Positions 6,776-15,104 of a DNA stretch of 30,435 nt are shown piece by piece. Numbering within the stretch: position 1 is the first letter of the stretch; every line of letters begins with the position of its first letter. The DNA is taken from the NCBI GenBank assembly GCA_029941985.1, contig JAPYTV010000005.1, positions 1 through 30,435 of the forward strand, written 5' to 3'. Both the position numbers and the translations under genes were made by a program. Below the pieces are notes generated by a model. It saw nothing but the letters and a program-made list of their open reading frames with translations, ran no database searches and was not told the DNA's origin. Source of the stretch: Candidatus Pelagibacter sp. (GTDB lineage Bacteria > Pseudomonadota > Alphaproteobacteria > Pelagibacterales > Pelagibacteraceae).

Positions 6776-8344
6776 TTAAAATACTAATAGACCAAAAATT
6801 ACAAGCAGTAATAAACCAACAATAGACTGATTTCTAAATGCTATCATCTCTGATTTTTTTTCATTTAGGGCGGCATAAGAGTTAGAATTTTGAGGTACAT
6901 GACCACTTGCTAAAAGAGTTAGTGCTTGGTTAGCTTTATCCATAATTTCTGGAAGTTCAGGTAATCTTTTAATTACTTCAGTTGTGCTTTTTAAGCTTTC
7001 ACCCAAAGTGTTAATTGGATCTTTTGTCTCTTTTAACCAATTTTCTAAAACAGGTTTTGAAGTTTCCCATATATTTGTATTAGGGTTAAGTTTTCTAGCC
7101 ACACCCTCAACAACAACCATAGTTTTTTGTAGCATTAACAATTGAGGCTGGGTTTGCATATTAAATTTTTCAGTAACATCAAAAAGTTGTTTTAATAATT
7201 TTCCACCAGATATATCTTTAACTGATTGGCCAAAAATTGGTTCTCCAATCGATCTTAATGCTTGAGCAAGCTCTTCAACTGGCACATTTTTAGGAACAAG
7301 ACCAGCAACCAAATGAACTTCAGCAACTTTTTTATAATCTCTTTGAATAAATCCAAACAGTATTTCTGCTAGAAATCTTTTACTTAGATTGTCTAATCTT
7401 CCCATAATACCAAAATCTATTGGTACAATTTGTCCTTCACTATCAATAAAAATATTTCCTTGATGCATATCTGCATGAAAAAAACCGTCTCTAACGGCGT
7501 GTCTGAGAAAGTGCTGTATAATATCAGAGGCGATTCTTTTAGTATCAATATTTCTTTTTTGTAAATCTTCAGTTTCACGAATAGAAACGCCTTCTACCCA
7601 ATCAAGTGTCATTACGTTTTCACTTGTAAAGTTCCAATAAATTTGAGGAACTCTAAATCCAGCGTCATTTATAGTGTTTTCTGCATATTCATTTGCTGCG
7701 GCAGCTTCAAATCTTAAATCCATTTCAAGATTAGTTATTTCTTTAAGTAAAAAAACTACCTCAATTAATTTTAATCTTTTTGTTTTTTTTACAAATGACT
7801 CAACAAAAAAAGCAAAAAGCATTAAAGCATCAATCTCTTCATTAAATATTTTTTTAATATCTGGTCTTAAAATTTTAATAGCTACATCTTTTATTGTTCC
7901 ATTTTCATTTATTTGTGCTTTATGAACTTGAGCTACTGACGCTGCTGCAACAGGCTCACTCAAATCTATTATGGAATTGAATGTTTCTTCTCCTAGATTT
8001 TTTTTAATAATTGTTTTTGCTTCTGATAAAGAAAAGGCAGGAAGTCTATCTTGTAAACATTCTAATTCTTCAGCTAGTTCTTCTCCGATTATATCTGGTC
8101 TAGTAACTAAAAATTGGCCAAGTTTAATAAAAGTGGTGCCCATTGACTGTAAAGATTTAGAAAGTCTCTCACCTTCGCTAACATTTAAATTTACTTTTTG
8201 AGAATTTGAAAAAGAAAAAGAAAGAATATTAAATAGTACCTTAATAGCAAATGGGGGTTTTTTAAATTTAGAAACTATACTTAAAATATCTGATTTAGCT
8301 AACTTTCTTCCCAATTTAAATAAAGTAAATAATTTTTTAATCAT
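6776..8344 (-). CDS. ubiB: ubiquinone biosynthesis ABC1-type kinase-like protein UbiB
   Basis: A 522-residue member of the ABC1/ADCK/UbiB atypical kinase family, needed for ubiquinone synthesis, probably as an ATPase that helps extract lipid intermediates. Visible are the KxGQ signature (FIKLGQFLVTRPD), the Ala-rich loop AAASVAQVH, the VAIKIL lysine, HADMHQGN and the PIDFG metal motif. The C-terminus ends in a hydrophobic span (SIVGLLLLVIFGLLVF), a likely membrane anchor. I place the start at the ATG at 8344, which shares one base with the ubiE stop (TAATG). A TTG four codons upstream inside ubiE is a poorer choice. Confidence 0.94.
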   Translation of the reverse strand: MIKKLFTLFKLGRKLAKSDILSIVSKFKKPPFAIKVLFNILSFSFSNSQKVNLNVSEGERLSKSLQSMGTTFIKLGQFLVTRPDIIGEELAEELECLQDRLPAFSLSEAKTIIKKNLGEETFNSIIDLSEPVAAASVAQVHKAQINENGTIKDVAIKILRPDIKKIFNEEIDALMLFAFFVESFVKKTKRLKLIEVVFLLKEITNLEMDLRFEAAAANEYAENTINDAGFRVPQIYWNFTSENVMTLDWVEGVSIRETEDLQKRNIDTKRIASDIIQHFLRHAVRDGFFHADMHQGNIFIDSEGQIVPIDFGIMGRLDNLSKRFLAEILFGFIQRDYKKVAEVHLVAGLVPKNVPVEELAQALRSIGEPIFGQSVKDISGGKLLKQLFDVTEKFNMQTQPQLLMLQKTMVVVEGVARKLNPNTNIWETSKPVLENWLKETKDPINTLGESLKSTTEVIKRLPELPEIMDKANQALTLLASGHVPQNSNSYAALNEKKSEMIAFRNQSIVGLLLLVIFGLLVF

Positions 8345-9048
8345 TAAATTTTCCAACCAGAGTGAATTGCAACAATTCCCCCAGATAAATTTCTATAACT
8401 GCAATTTTCAAATTTATTTTTCTTCATTAGATCAATCAATTCTTCTTGATTGATAAATTCTTCTATACTTTTAACTAAATATTCATAAGGTTCTTTTTGT
8501 CCGAGAATTGCTTTACCTATTAAAGGAATAAGTTTTGAATAATTTTTATAGATAAAATTTAGATTAGAGTTCTGTATTTTAGAAAATTCTAAACACAAAT
8601 AACGACCACCAGGTTTTAAGACACGATATGCTTCAGAAAGAGCTTTATTAAGATTTTTAGTATTTCGAAGACCAAAGCTAATCGTGTAATAATCACAAGA
8701 ACTATCTTTAACAGGTAATTTTTCAGCAGGTGCAATTAACCAGTTAATATTTTTATAATCATTTAATTTTGCTTTGCCTTTGCCAATCATTCCTTTGTTT
8801 GGATCAACACAAAAAATTTTGCCATCTTTATCAGTTAAATCTAAGAAAAGTTTACCAAGATCTCCTGTTCCACAAGCTACATCAATCAACTTTTTTTCTT
8901 TTGAGGGATTCATCCAACTCATCAAATCTTTTTTCCAGATTCTATGAACACCTAGTGACATGAAATCATTCATTAAATCATACTTGTCGTAGACGTTATC
9001 AAAGACACCTTGCACTAGTCCTTTTTTATTTTGGAGATATTGTTGCAT
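8344..9048 (-). CDS. ubiE: ubiquinone C-methyltransferase UbiE
   Basis: UbiE transfers a methyl group from S-adenosylmethionine to the benzoquinol ring in ubiquinone synthesis (and in menaquinone synthesis where present). The 234-residue class I methyltransferase has VFDNVYDKYDLMNDFMSLG at the N-terminus, the SAM motif DVACGTGDLG, ISFGLRNT, and YRVLKPGGRYLCLEFS. These are specific to the UbiE/COQ5 family. The coupled ubiB follows with a 1 bp overlap. It is divergent from mutM across only 35 bp, so both promoters are squeezed into or overlap this spacer. Confidence 0.96.
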   Translation of the reverse strand: MQQYLQNKKGLVQGVFDNVYDKYDLMNDFMSLGVHRIWKKDLMSWMNPSKEKKLIDVACGTGDLGKLFLDLTDKDGKIFCVDPNKGMIGKGKAKLNDYKNINWLIAPAEKLPVKDSSCDYYTISFGLRNTKNLNKALSEAYRVLKPGGRYLCLEFSKIQNSNLNFIYKNYSKLIPLIGKAILGQKEPYEYLVKSIEEFINQEELIDLMKKNKFENCSYRNLSGGIVAIHSGWKI

Positions 9049-9083
9049 ATTAAATTTATTATTTACTGATAATATAGTGTGAA

Positions 9084-9947
9084 ATGCCAGAATTACCAGA
9101 AGTAGAAATAGTCAAACAATCTTTAGATCAAAAAATACAACAAAAAAAAATAAAGAAAGTAATAATTAAAAACAGAAATTTGAGGTTTAAAATTCCTTTA
9201 AAATTTGAAGAGTTTTTAGAAAACAAAATAATTAAAAAAGTAAGTAGATTTTCTAAATACCTAATTTTAAATTTTTTGGATGGTTCATTTTGTTTAATTC
9301 ATCTTGGGATGTCAGGCACAATTCATTTAATTAAAAAAAATAACTTAAATAAATTTACTAATACTAGTTTTTATAATTCACCAAATCTTCCAAAAAAACA
9401 TAATCATGTTGAAATACAATTTAAAGATTTAAAAATTATTTATAATGACCCTAGAAGATTTGGTTTCTTTAAATTTATAAATAATAAGGAAGATCTTTTA
9501 AATAGATTTAATCATTTAGGCCCAGAGCCATTTTTTAAAACTTTTAATTTAAAATATCTTTCTAGTTATTTTTTAAATAAAAAAAAGGATATAAAAAGTT
9601 TTTTGATAGATCAAAAATTTGTATCAGGAATTGGAAATATTTATGCAAGTGAAATTTTATTTCTAAGTAAAATTAGTCCAACAAAGCAAGCAATGAAACT
9701 ATCTAAAAAAGATTGTAAAAAAATTATTTTATTTTCAAAGAGCGTGCTTAATAAAGCCATTAAAAAAGGAGGGTCAAGCATTCGGGATTTTAAAGATACT
9801 GCAGGGAAAACTGGCAATTTTCAAAAAGAGTTCAAAGTTTATCAAAGAGAAAACTTAAATTGTTTAAGAAATAAATGTATTGGTAAAATAAGAAAAATAT
9901 TCATATCTAATAGATCCACTTTCTTTTGTAATACTTGTCAAAAATAA
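9084..9947 (+). CDS. mutM: formamidopyrimidine-DNA glycosylase
   Basis: MutM (Fpg) excises 8-oxoguanine and other oxidised purines and nicks the abasic site. The N-terminal catalytic sequence PELPEVEIVKQSL is present with the proline nucleophile directly after Met. Also visible are HLGMSG, DPRRFGFF, the helix-two-turn-helix region with GIGNIYASEILF, and a C-terminal zinc finger with C-x4-C and C-x2-C (NCLRNKC and FFCNTCQK). The length, 287 residues, is slightly above the usual 270 because of Lys/Asn-rich loops. The order ubiE/mutM/rpsT/dnaA is a known alphaproteobacterial neighbourhood. Confidence 0.95.
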   Translation: MPELPEVEIVKQSLDQKIQQKKIKKVIIKNRNLRFKIPLKFEEFLENKIIKKVSRFSKYLILNFLDGSFCLIHLGMSGTIHLIKKNNLNKFTNTSFYNSPNLPKKHNHVEIQFKDLKIIYNDPRRFGFFKFINNKEDLLNRFNHLGPEPFFKTFNLKYLSSYFLNKKKDIKSFLIDQKFVSGIGNIYASEILFLSKISPTKQAMKLSKKDCKKIILFSKSVLNKAIKKGGSSIRDFKDTAGKTGNFQKEFKVYQRENLNCLRNKCIGKIRKIFISNRSTFFCNTCQK

Positions 9948-9959
9948 ACAATTATTCTA

Positions 9960-9988
9960 TTGACCAGTATAAAATCTAGAGCTATACC
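9960..9988 (+). promoter_or_regulatory. candidate rpsT promoter
   Basis: TTGACC at 9960-9965 and TATACC at 9983-9988 have an exact 17 bp spacer. If used, transcription would begin within a few bases of the rpsT ATG at 9998, and no Shine-Dalgarno is visible before that ATG. This is a sequence match only. Confidence 0.4.
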
Positions 9989-9997
9989 ACTGCGCTT

Positions 9998-10258
9998 ATG
10001 GCAAACACAAAATCAGCAATTAAAACAATTAGAAGAATTTCCAAGGAAACATTGGTGAATAAAGCTCGTAAGAGTAAATACAGAAATGCCATTAAGCAAA
10101 TGAATATTCTGCTTGAAAAAAAAAAGAAGGCAGAAGCTATAAAGTTCTTACCAAAATTGAATTCTGAACTAATGAAAGTCGCAAAAACTGGAATTATCAA
10201 AAAAGGGAATGCTTCAAGAAACGTCTCAAGAATTACAAAAAAGATTTCTGCACTATAA
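9998..10258 (+). CDS. rpsT: 30S ribosomal protein S20
   Basis: An 86-residue basic protein that binds 16S rRNA in the small subunit. MANTKSAIKTIRRISKE at the start and GIIKKGNASRNVSRITKKIS at the end are typical of S20. Its position between mutM and dnaA is conserved in alphaproteobacteria. A compact hairpin begins at its stop codon, so it is probably an independent transcript. The start lacks a visible ribosome binding site. Confidence 0.97.
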   Translation: MANTKSAIKTIRRISKETLVNKARKSKYRNAIKQMNILLEKKKKAEAIKFLPKLNSELMKVAKTGIIKKGNASRNVSRITKKISAL

Positions 10259-10279
10259 ACAACTTTAGGTAGTTGTTTA
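10256..10279 (+). terminator. rpsT terminator-like hairpin
   Basis: A 9 bp stem starting at the rpsT stop codon (TAAACAACT, 10256-10264, with AGTTGTTTA, 10271-10279) encloses the 6-base loop TTAGGT. No long T run follows directly, so strength is uncertain, but the position is right. Confidence 0.6.
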
Positions 10280-10541
10280 AGTTATTTCAACTAAAAGTAT
10301 TTATACTAAATAGGAAATTAAAATTTATTTTATTACTACATATAGATCTAGTAAGAAAATGATTTATTTTTTTTTAAAAACTACACCCACAGATTTTAAA
10401 TTTTGCAAAACCTTTTTTTAAAAATTTTACTACTGTGGCAAGAAATGATTCACCTATAGATTTTATTTTTTTTTTAATTTACAAAATTATTTATTGCATA
10501 ATCTTTATTTTGCTTCTAACTAACTTTATTCCTAAAAAATT
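10280..10541. other. dnaA upstream spacer
   Basis: This is the longest gene-free stretch in the window, 262 bp between the rpsT hairpin and dnaA, very AT-rich with several long A/T runs. There is no consensus DnaA box (TTATCCACA). Two weak 6-of-9 matches lie in opposite orientation: ACACCCACA at 10383-10391 and TGTGGCAAG at 10434-10442. It must hold the dnaA promoter; I cannot fix its elements. An origin function is possible but unsupported. Confidence 0.35.
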
Positions 10542-11960
10542 ATGTCTAACAATAATCCAATACAAAATATAAAAGATATACCCTCTAACAATTTAGATTG
10601 GGGCACTGTCAAGAATGATATGAAGAGTAAGTTTGGTAGCGATATTTATGAAAGCTGGATTAGAAAAATAGAATTTATAGAAGAAATGAATAACTACGTT
10701 TTGTTATCCGTTTCAAGCAGATTCATAAGAGATTGGATTACTTCAAGATATTTAGATCAAATTTTACAAGTTGTTAAAGTTTATAAAAAAAATCTTACTA
10801 GAATTGAATTTAAGATTATCGAAAAAAATTCAAATAATTTTAATGAAGATGAAAATGAAGTTAAGTCAAAAGAAAAAAATGAAAATGTATCTTTTATCAA
10901 AGATACTTATTTGCAATATACTAGAATTGATCCCAATAAAAGGTTTGACAACTTTATTACTGGAACAAGCAATAAACTAGCACATGAAGCATCTCAAAAA
11001 GTTTCAGAAAATATTTCTCATTATAATCCACTCTATATATATGGAGGAGTTGGAATGGGGAAAACTCATTTATTAAATTCTATTGGCCTTATATTAAAAG
11101 GAAAAAACAAAGTTATGTTTATTTCTGCGGAAAGATTTATGTACCAATTTGTAAAATCAATTAAATCAAATGAGATGGTTAAATTTAAAGAATATTTTAG
11201 AAATACTGATATTTTATTAATTGATGATATTCAATTCATGAATGGTAAAGAAGCTATGCAAGAAGAGTTTTTTCATACCTTCAACGCTTTACTAGATAAA
11301 GGATCTCAGGTTATAATTTCTGCTGACAGAGCTCCAAACAAATTATCTAGAATTCAAGAACGAATTAAATCTAGATTTGCAGGAGGTTTAGTTGTTGATA
11401 TTCAAAAGCCTGATTATGAACTTCGTAAAAGAATAGTTAACCAAAAAACAGAAGAGTTGAATGTTTTTTATTCTAATGAAATAAATATTTCAGACGAAAT
11501 ACAAGAATTTATTAGTTTGGAAATTACAACAAGTATTAGAGAATTAGTTGGTGCCATAAATAGAGTTGTTTCTTTTTCAAGAATATACAACAAAGTCCCA
11601 AATTTATCTGAAGTAAAAGTAGTTTTAAAAGACTTATTAAATGTATCAGAAAATATAGTGACTATTGATTTAATTCAGTCCACTGTTTGTAAATTTTTTA
11701 AGATAAGTAAAAATGAGATGCTTTCTTCTAGGAGATCAAGATATCTAGTAAGACCAAGACAAACTGCAATTTACCTAACGAAAATTTTAACTTCAAAGTC
11801 GTTACCAGAAATTGGCAGAGAATTTTCTAATAGAGATCACACTACAATTATACATTCAGTTAAAACAATTGAAAAATTAAAGGAAAACGATCTAGAAATG
11901 ACTAACAATATAAATAAATTAAAAAATAAAATATTGTATAATAAAGAAAATGAAATTTAA
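10542..11960 (+). CDS. dnaA: chromosomal replication initiator DnaA
   Basis: A 472-residue AAA+ initiator that binds the origin and melts it. The N-terminal helicase-loading domain (DWGTVKNDMKSKFGSDIYESWI) is followed by an acidic/Lys-rich linker at about 95-120. The ATPase has Walker A GGVGMGKT (168-175) and Walker B ILLIDDI (around 224-230). The DNA-binding domain IV carries RPRQTAIYLTK, LPEIGREF and the RDHTTIIHS signature. The length is normal. The last 11 bp overlap the start of dnaN, so initiator and clamp are translated from one message. Confidence 0.97.
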   Translation: MSNNNPIQNIKDIPSNNLDWGTVKNDMKSKFGSDIYESWIRKIEFIEEMNNYVLLSVSSRFIRDWITSRYLDQILQVVKVYKKNLTRIEFKIIEKNSNNFNEDENEVKSKEKNENVSFIKDTYLQYTRIDPNKRFDNFITGTSNKLAHEASQKVSENISHYNPLYIYGGVGMGKTHLLNSIGLILKGKNKVMFISAERFMYQFVKSIKSNEMVKFKEYFRNTDILLIDDIQFMNGKEAMQEEFFHTFNALLDKGSQVIISADRAPNKLSRIQERIKSRFAGGLVVDIQKPDYELRKRIVNQKTEELNVFYSNEINISDEIQEFISLEITTSIRELVGAINRVVSFSRIYNKVPNLSEVKVVLKDLLNVSENIVTIDLIQSTVCKFFKISKNEMLSSRRSRYLVRPRQTAIYLTKILTSKSLPEIGREFSNRDHTTIIHSVKTIEKLKENDLEMTNNINKLKNKILYNKENEI

Positions 11961-13062
11961 CGTTAATCAACAAGATTTACAGCAGGCACTGAATTATTGT
12001 CAAGGTGTTATTGAAAAAAGAAGCACACTTCCAATTTTATCAAATGTTTTATTGAATGCCAGTAATTCAAATTTAACAATTACAGCAACAGATTTAGATT
12101 TAATATTTATTCATCAAATTAATAATGTAGAAATTATTGAAGAAGGAAACACGACCACAAGCTCATCTATTATGTATGACATTATTAGAAAATTTTCTTC
12201 AGGAAAAAAAATTAATTTAACTTTAACTGATGTTAGTAAACTTCAAGTTGAATCAGAAAAATCTATTTTTAATTTAAACTGTATAAGTGCAACTGAATTT
12301 CCACTAACAGATGAGAATTTTAATGAAAATGTATTTTTAATAAAATCAAAACAATTACTAAAATTACTTAATAAATGTAAATTTTCAGTTTCAAATGATG
12401 AAACTAGACATTATTTAAGTGGAATTTTTTTTCATCAAACACAAGTAGAAGAAAAAAACTTTTTGACAGCAGCTGCAACAGATAGTCATAGAATGTCTAT
12501 ATCTAAAATAAGATTGGATAAAAAAATTGAATTTGAACCGATTATATTACCTAAAAAAACAATATTTCAACTATGCTCTCTATTAGAAACTTATGATGGT
12601 GATGTTAAGGTTTCAAATATGAAATCAAAAATTAAATTTGAATTAAATAATAGTATTTTAATATCTAAATTAATTGATGGAAAGTTTCCAAACTATATTC
12701 AGGTAATACCTAAGAATAATCAAAAAAAATTAGAAATTGATCTGAAATTATTTTTAGATTCTGTTGATAGAGTTGCCTCTGTTTCTCTTGATAAAAAAGA
12801 TGGTGTTAAATTTAATTTATCAAAAGATAACTTAAATTTGTCTGTTAATAATACTAATAGTGGAGATGGGAAAGAAAGCTTAAATGTTAAATTTGATCAC
12901 GAGTTAGAAATTAGTTTTAATTCAAGATATTTGATTGATGTTGCTTCACAATTAGATAGCGACAAAATAGAAATTTTTTTTAATGACACAGGTTCACCAG
13001 CTTTAATTAAAGATCCAGGTGATTTTGATAGTATCTTCGTTGTTATGCCTATGAAGGGCTAA
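11950..13062 (+). CDS. dnaN: DNA polymerase III beta sliding clamp
   Basis: A 370-residue processivity clamp that encircles DNA and tethers polymerase III. It begins MKFNVNQQDLQQALNYCQGVIEKRSTLPILSNV and ends with the hydrophobic-cleft sequence FVVMPMKG, close to the usual VMPM(R/K) end of bacterial clamps. It overlaps dnaA by 11 bp. recF is not downstream; instead the 3' end overlaps the convergent plsC by 4 bp. Confidence 0.97.
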   Translation: MKFNVNQQDLQQALNYCQGVIEKRSTLPILSNVLLNASNSNLTITATDLDLIFIHQINNVEIIEEGNTTTSSSIMYDIIRKFSSGKKINLTLTDVSKLQVESEKSIFNLNCISATEFPLTDENFNENVFLIKSKQLLKLLNKCKFSVSNDETRHYLSGIFFHQTQVEEKNFLTAAATDSHRMSISKIRLDKKIEFEPIILPKKTIFQLCSLLETYDGDVKVSNMKSKIKFELNNSILISKLIDGKFPNYIQVIPKNNQKKLEIDLKLFLDSVDRVASVSLDKKDGVKFNLSKDNLNLSVNNTNSGDGKESLNVKFDHELEISFNSRYLIDVASQLDSDKIEIFFNDTGSPALIKDPGDFDSIFVVMPMKG

Positions 13063-13760
13063 TTCAATACATCAAGTTCAGAATAAATATCATTTTCTAA
13101 TTTTCTTAAAAAAACTTCTTTACTCAATCCTGCTTCAATAGGTTTTAATATTGAAATAGTTAAATTAGAATTAGTTTTTTTTAAACCGCTTTTTGGCCAA
13201 GTATAACCTGAATTAATAGCAATTGGTTGACATACTATTTTTAGTTCTTCATAAATTCTACTAGCACCCTTTTTGAATGGAGATCTATCTTCTGGTAACA
13301 ATCTTGTTCCTTGAGGAAAAATTATTAATGGTCGATTTGATGTATTAATTAATTTTAATATTTCATCAAAAAAACCAAGATTTTCTTTGGTTATTTTATT
13401 TCTTTTAATTGATATTGAGCCAATCTTTTTAAGATACCAACCAAATATAGGGATCATAAGTAATTCTTTTTTTAGAATAAATACAGGTGAATTAAAAATT
13501 GTTTGTAAATAAAACGTTTCAAACATTGATTGATGAGATGATGCTATAAAAAATTTTCCATTCTTAAATATGTTTTCTTTACCTTTAATAATTATTTTTG
13601 TTGATAAAAAAATACGTAAACAAAATGAAGCCCAATATCCCATAATTTTACCTCCAAATAGTACAATTTTTTGTGGTAAAAAAAATGAGGGAATAAAAAT
13701 GATAGAAATTAAAATAATTCCTGAAAAAAAGAAAAGTAAAAATAAAAAATTTCTTATCAT
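13059..13760 (-). CDS. plsC: 1-acyl-sn-glycerol-3-phosphate acyltransferase
   Basis: PlsC acylates lysophosphatidic acid to phosphatidic acid at the inner membrane. The protein (233 residues from the ATG at 13760) has an N-terminal membrane segment (NFLFLLFFFSGIILISIIF) and the acyltransferase blocks SSHQSMFET (H-x4-E rather than the usual H-x4-D), GSISIKR, and the FPQGTR glycerophosphate-binding motif. The Glu variant occurs, as I recall, in other alphaproteobacterial members. A TTG three codons upstream (13769) is an alternative start. It follows lysA by 12 bp and is probably in its transcript. Confidence 0.9.
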   Translation of the reverse strand: MIRNFLFLLFFFSGIILISIIFIPSFFLPQKIVLFGGKIMGYWASFCLRIFLSTKIIIKGKENIFKNGKFFIASSHQSMFETFYLQTIFNSPVFILKKELLMIPIFGWYLKKIGSISIKRNKITKENLGFFDEILKLINTSNRPLIIFPQGTRLLPEDRSPFKKGASRIYEELKIVCQPIAINSGYTWPKSGLKKTNSNLTISILKPIEAGLSKEVFLRKLENDIYSELDVLN

Positions 13761-13772
13761 TTGAATCAAAAG

Positions 13773-14987
13773 CTAGATTAAATCTGAAAGCTTTTGTCTT
13801 TTTTTAATAACATTAATTTTAGATCCTTTAATTAGTATTTCGACTGGTTTTGGTCTTACATTATAATTTGAACTTAATGACATTCCATAGGCGCCAACAT
13901 CACACATTACAATAAGATCTTTTTCTTTTAATTTTTGAAATTTTTTTAAAGTTATAAATTTGTCTGTACTTTCACAAATAGGGCCAACAAACTGATAAGT
14001 TTTTTTTGAAATCTGGTTCGTTTTTAATACTGGAAGTGTACGATGATTAGCACCATATAATGCTGGTCTCATTAAATCATTCATTGCAGCATCTAATATA
14101 ATAAAGTCTTTTTTTTCATTTTCTTTTATGTAAATTATTTTAGAAATTAGAACACCTATATTTCCCACAATGGATCTACCGGGCTCAAATATAATTTTTG
14201 ATTTGTGAGTTTTTAAATTTTTTTTTATAGCAATACTGTATTTTTTATAATTCAATTTTTTATTATTGTTATCATAAGATATTCCCATACCACCTCCAAG
14301 ATCAATAAATTCAAATTTATAATTGGTTTTTTTTATAATTCTATTAACCACTTTTAGCATTTTTTCATATGGTATGTGGTTTACAATTTGGCTACCAATG
14401 TGAACACTTAAACATTTAAGTTTAATATTTTTTGAATTTTTAGAATATTTGACTAATTCAAAAAAAGTTTTTTTATCAACACCAAATTTGTTTTCTTTTT
14501 TTCCAGTCGAGATTTGAGTTAATGTTTTAGCATCAGTATTAGGATTTAACCTAATCCCAATATTGATAATTTTTTTTTTAGATTTTGCAATTTTTTCAAT
14601 TTCAATTATTTCACTTTTGGATTCAGCGTTTATTAGTAATATTTTTTTATCAATTGCATAACTTATTTCATCAACAGTTTTTCCAACTCCTGAAAAAACA
14701 ATTTTTTTAGGATTTATTCCTGCTTTTAGAGCTTTCATAAGTTCTCCTATAGAAACTACATCAGCACCTAATCCTAGTTTTCCAATTTCTCTAATTATGT
14801 TTACGTTAGTATTGGCTTTAACTGCAAAACATATTAAAGGTGAAAATGATTTAAAATTCTTTTTAAAATTATTTATATTTTCTTTTAATAACTTGTAAGA
14901 ATAGCAATAAATTGGTGTGTTGAATTTTTTTGCTAAATTTTGAGCTTTAACTTTTTCTATTGAAAAACTTTTATTAATATATTTCAT
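13773..14987 (-). CDS. lysA: diaminopimelate decarboxylase
   Basis: LysA makes L-lysine from meso-diaminopimelate, a PLP enzyme with a fold type III barrel. Visible are the PLP lysine K57 in FAVKANTN, SVHIGSQI, the phosphate-binding DLGGGMGISY, EPGRSIVGN, the active-site PICESTD and DVGAYGMSLSSNYN. The length is 404 residues. The ATG shares one base with the stop of the small lipoprotein gene (TAATG). The order argH-lipoprotein-lysA is conserved in proteobacteria. Confidence 0.96.
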   Translation of the reverse strand: MKYINKSFSIEKVKAQNLAKKFNTPIYCYSYKLLKENINNFKKNFKSFSPLICFAVKANTNVNIIREIGKLGLGADVVSIGELMKALKAGINPKKIVFSGVGKTVDEISYAIDKKILLINAESKSEIIEIEKIAKSKKKIINIGIRLNPNTDAKTLTQISTGKKENKFGVDKKTFFELVKYSKNSKNIKLKCLSVHIGSQIVNHIPYEKMLKVVNRIIKKTNYKFEFIDLGGGMGISYDNNNKKLNYKKYSIAIKKNLKTHKSKIIFEPGRSIVGNIGVLISKIIYIKENEKKDFIILDAAMNDLMRPALYGANHRTLPVLKTNQISKKTYQFVGPICESTDKFITLKKFQKLKEKDLIVMCDVGAYGMSLSSNYNVRPKPVEILIKGSKINVIKKRQKLSDLI

Positions 14988-15103
14988 TAAACCTTATTTA
15001 TAAGGATACCATCTTTTTTTGCCTTGTATTCTGGGTCTGCTTTTTTTCCACAAGATAATAAAAGAGAACAAAATATAGAGATTAATATTATTTTTTTAAT
15101 CAT
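14987..15103 (-). CDS. lptM: small lipoprotein, LptM-like (YifL type)
   Basis: A 38-residue gene fills the gap between argH and lysA. It starts MIKKIILISIFCSLLLSCGK and reads through KADPEY to a short hydrophilic tail. The lipobox LLSC places the lipidated cysteine at residue 18, followed by GKKADP, resembling the CGxKGP-type start of LptM, the small lipoprotein that aids LptD maturation in enterobacteria. It starts 1 bp after the argH stop and overlaps lysA by one base, which strongly supports translation. The tail is short and the LptM assignment is by context and lipobox only. Confidence 0.8.
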   Translation of the reverse strand: MIKKIILISIFCSLLLSCGKKADPEYKAKKDGILINKV

Positions 15104-15104
15104 T

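Noticed and set aside
7674..8201. Two plus-strand frames within ubiB
   Set aside because: They are antisense to conserved ubiB motifs and resemble no known protein.
8344..8356. A TTG start four codons upstream for ubiB
   Set aside because: It lies inside ubiE and has no ribosome site; the ATG at 8344 makes a TAATG junction like several others here and gives the usual family N-terminus.
15044..15052. TTTTCCACA, an 8-of-9 match to a DnaA box
   Set aside because: It is a single site inside the small lipoprotein gene; one isolated match is expected by chance in AT-rich DNA.
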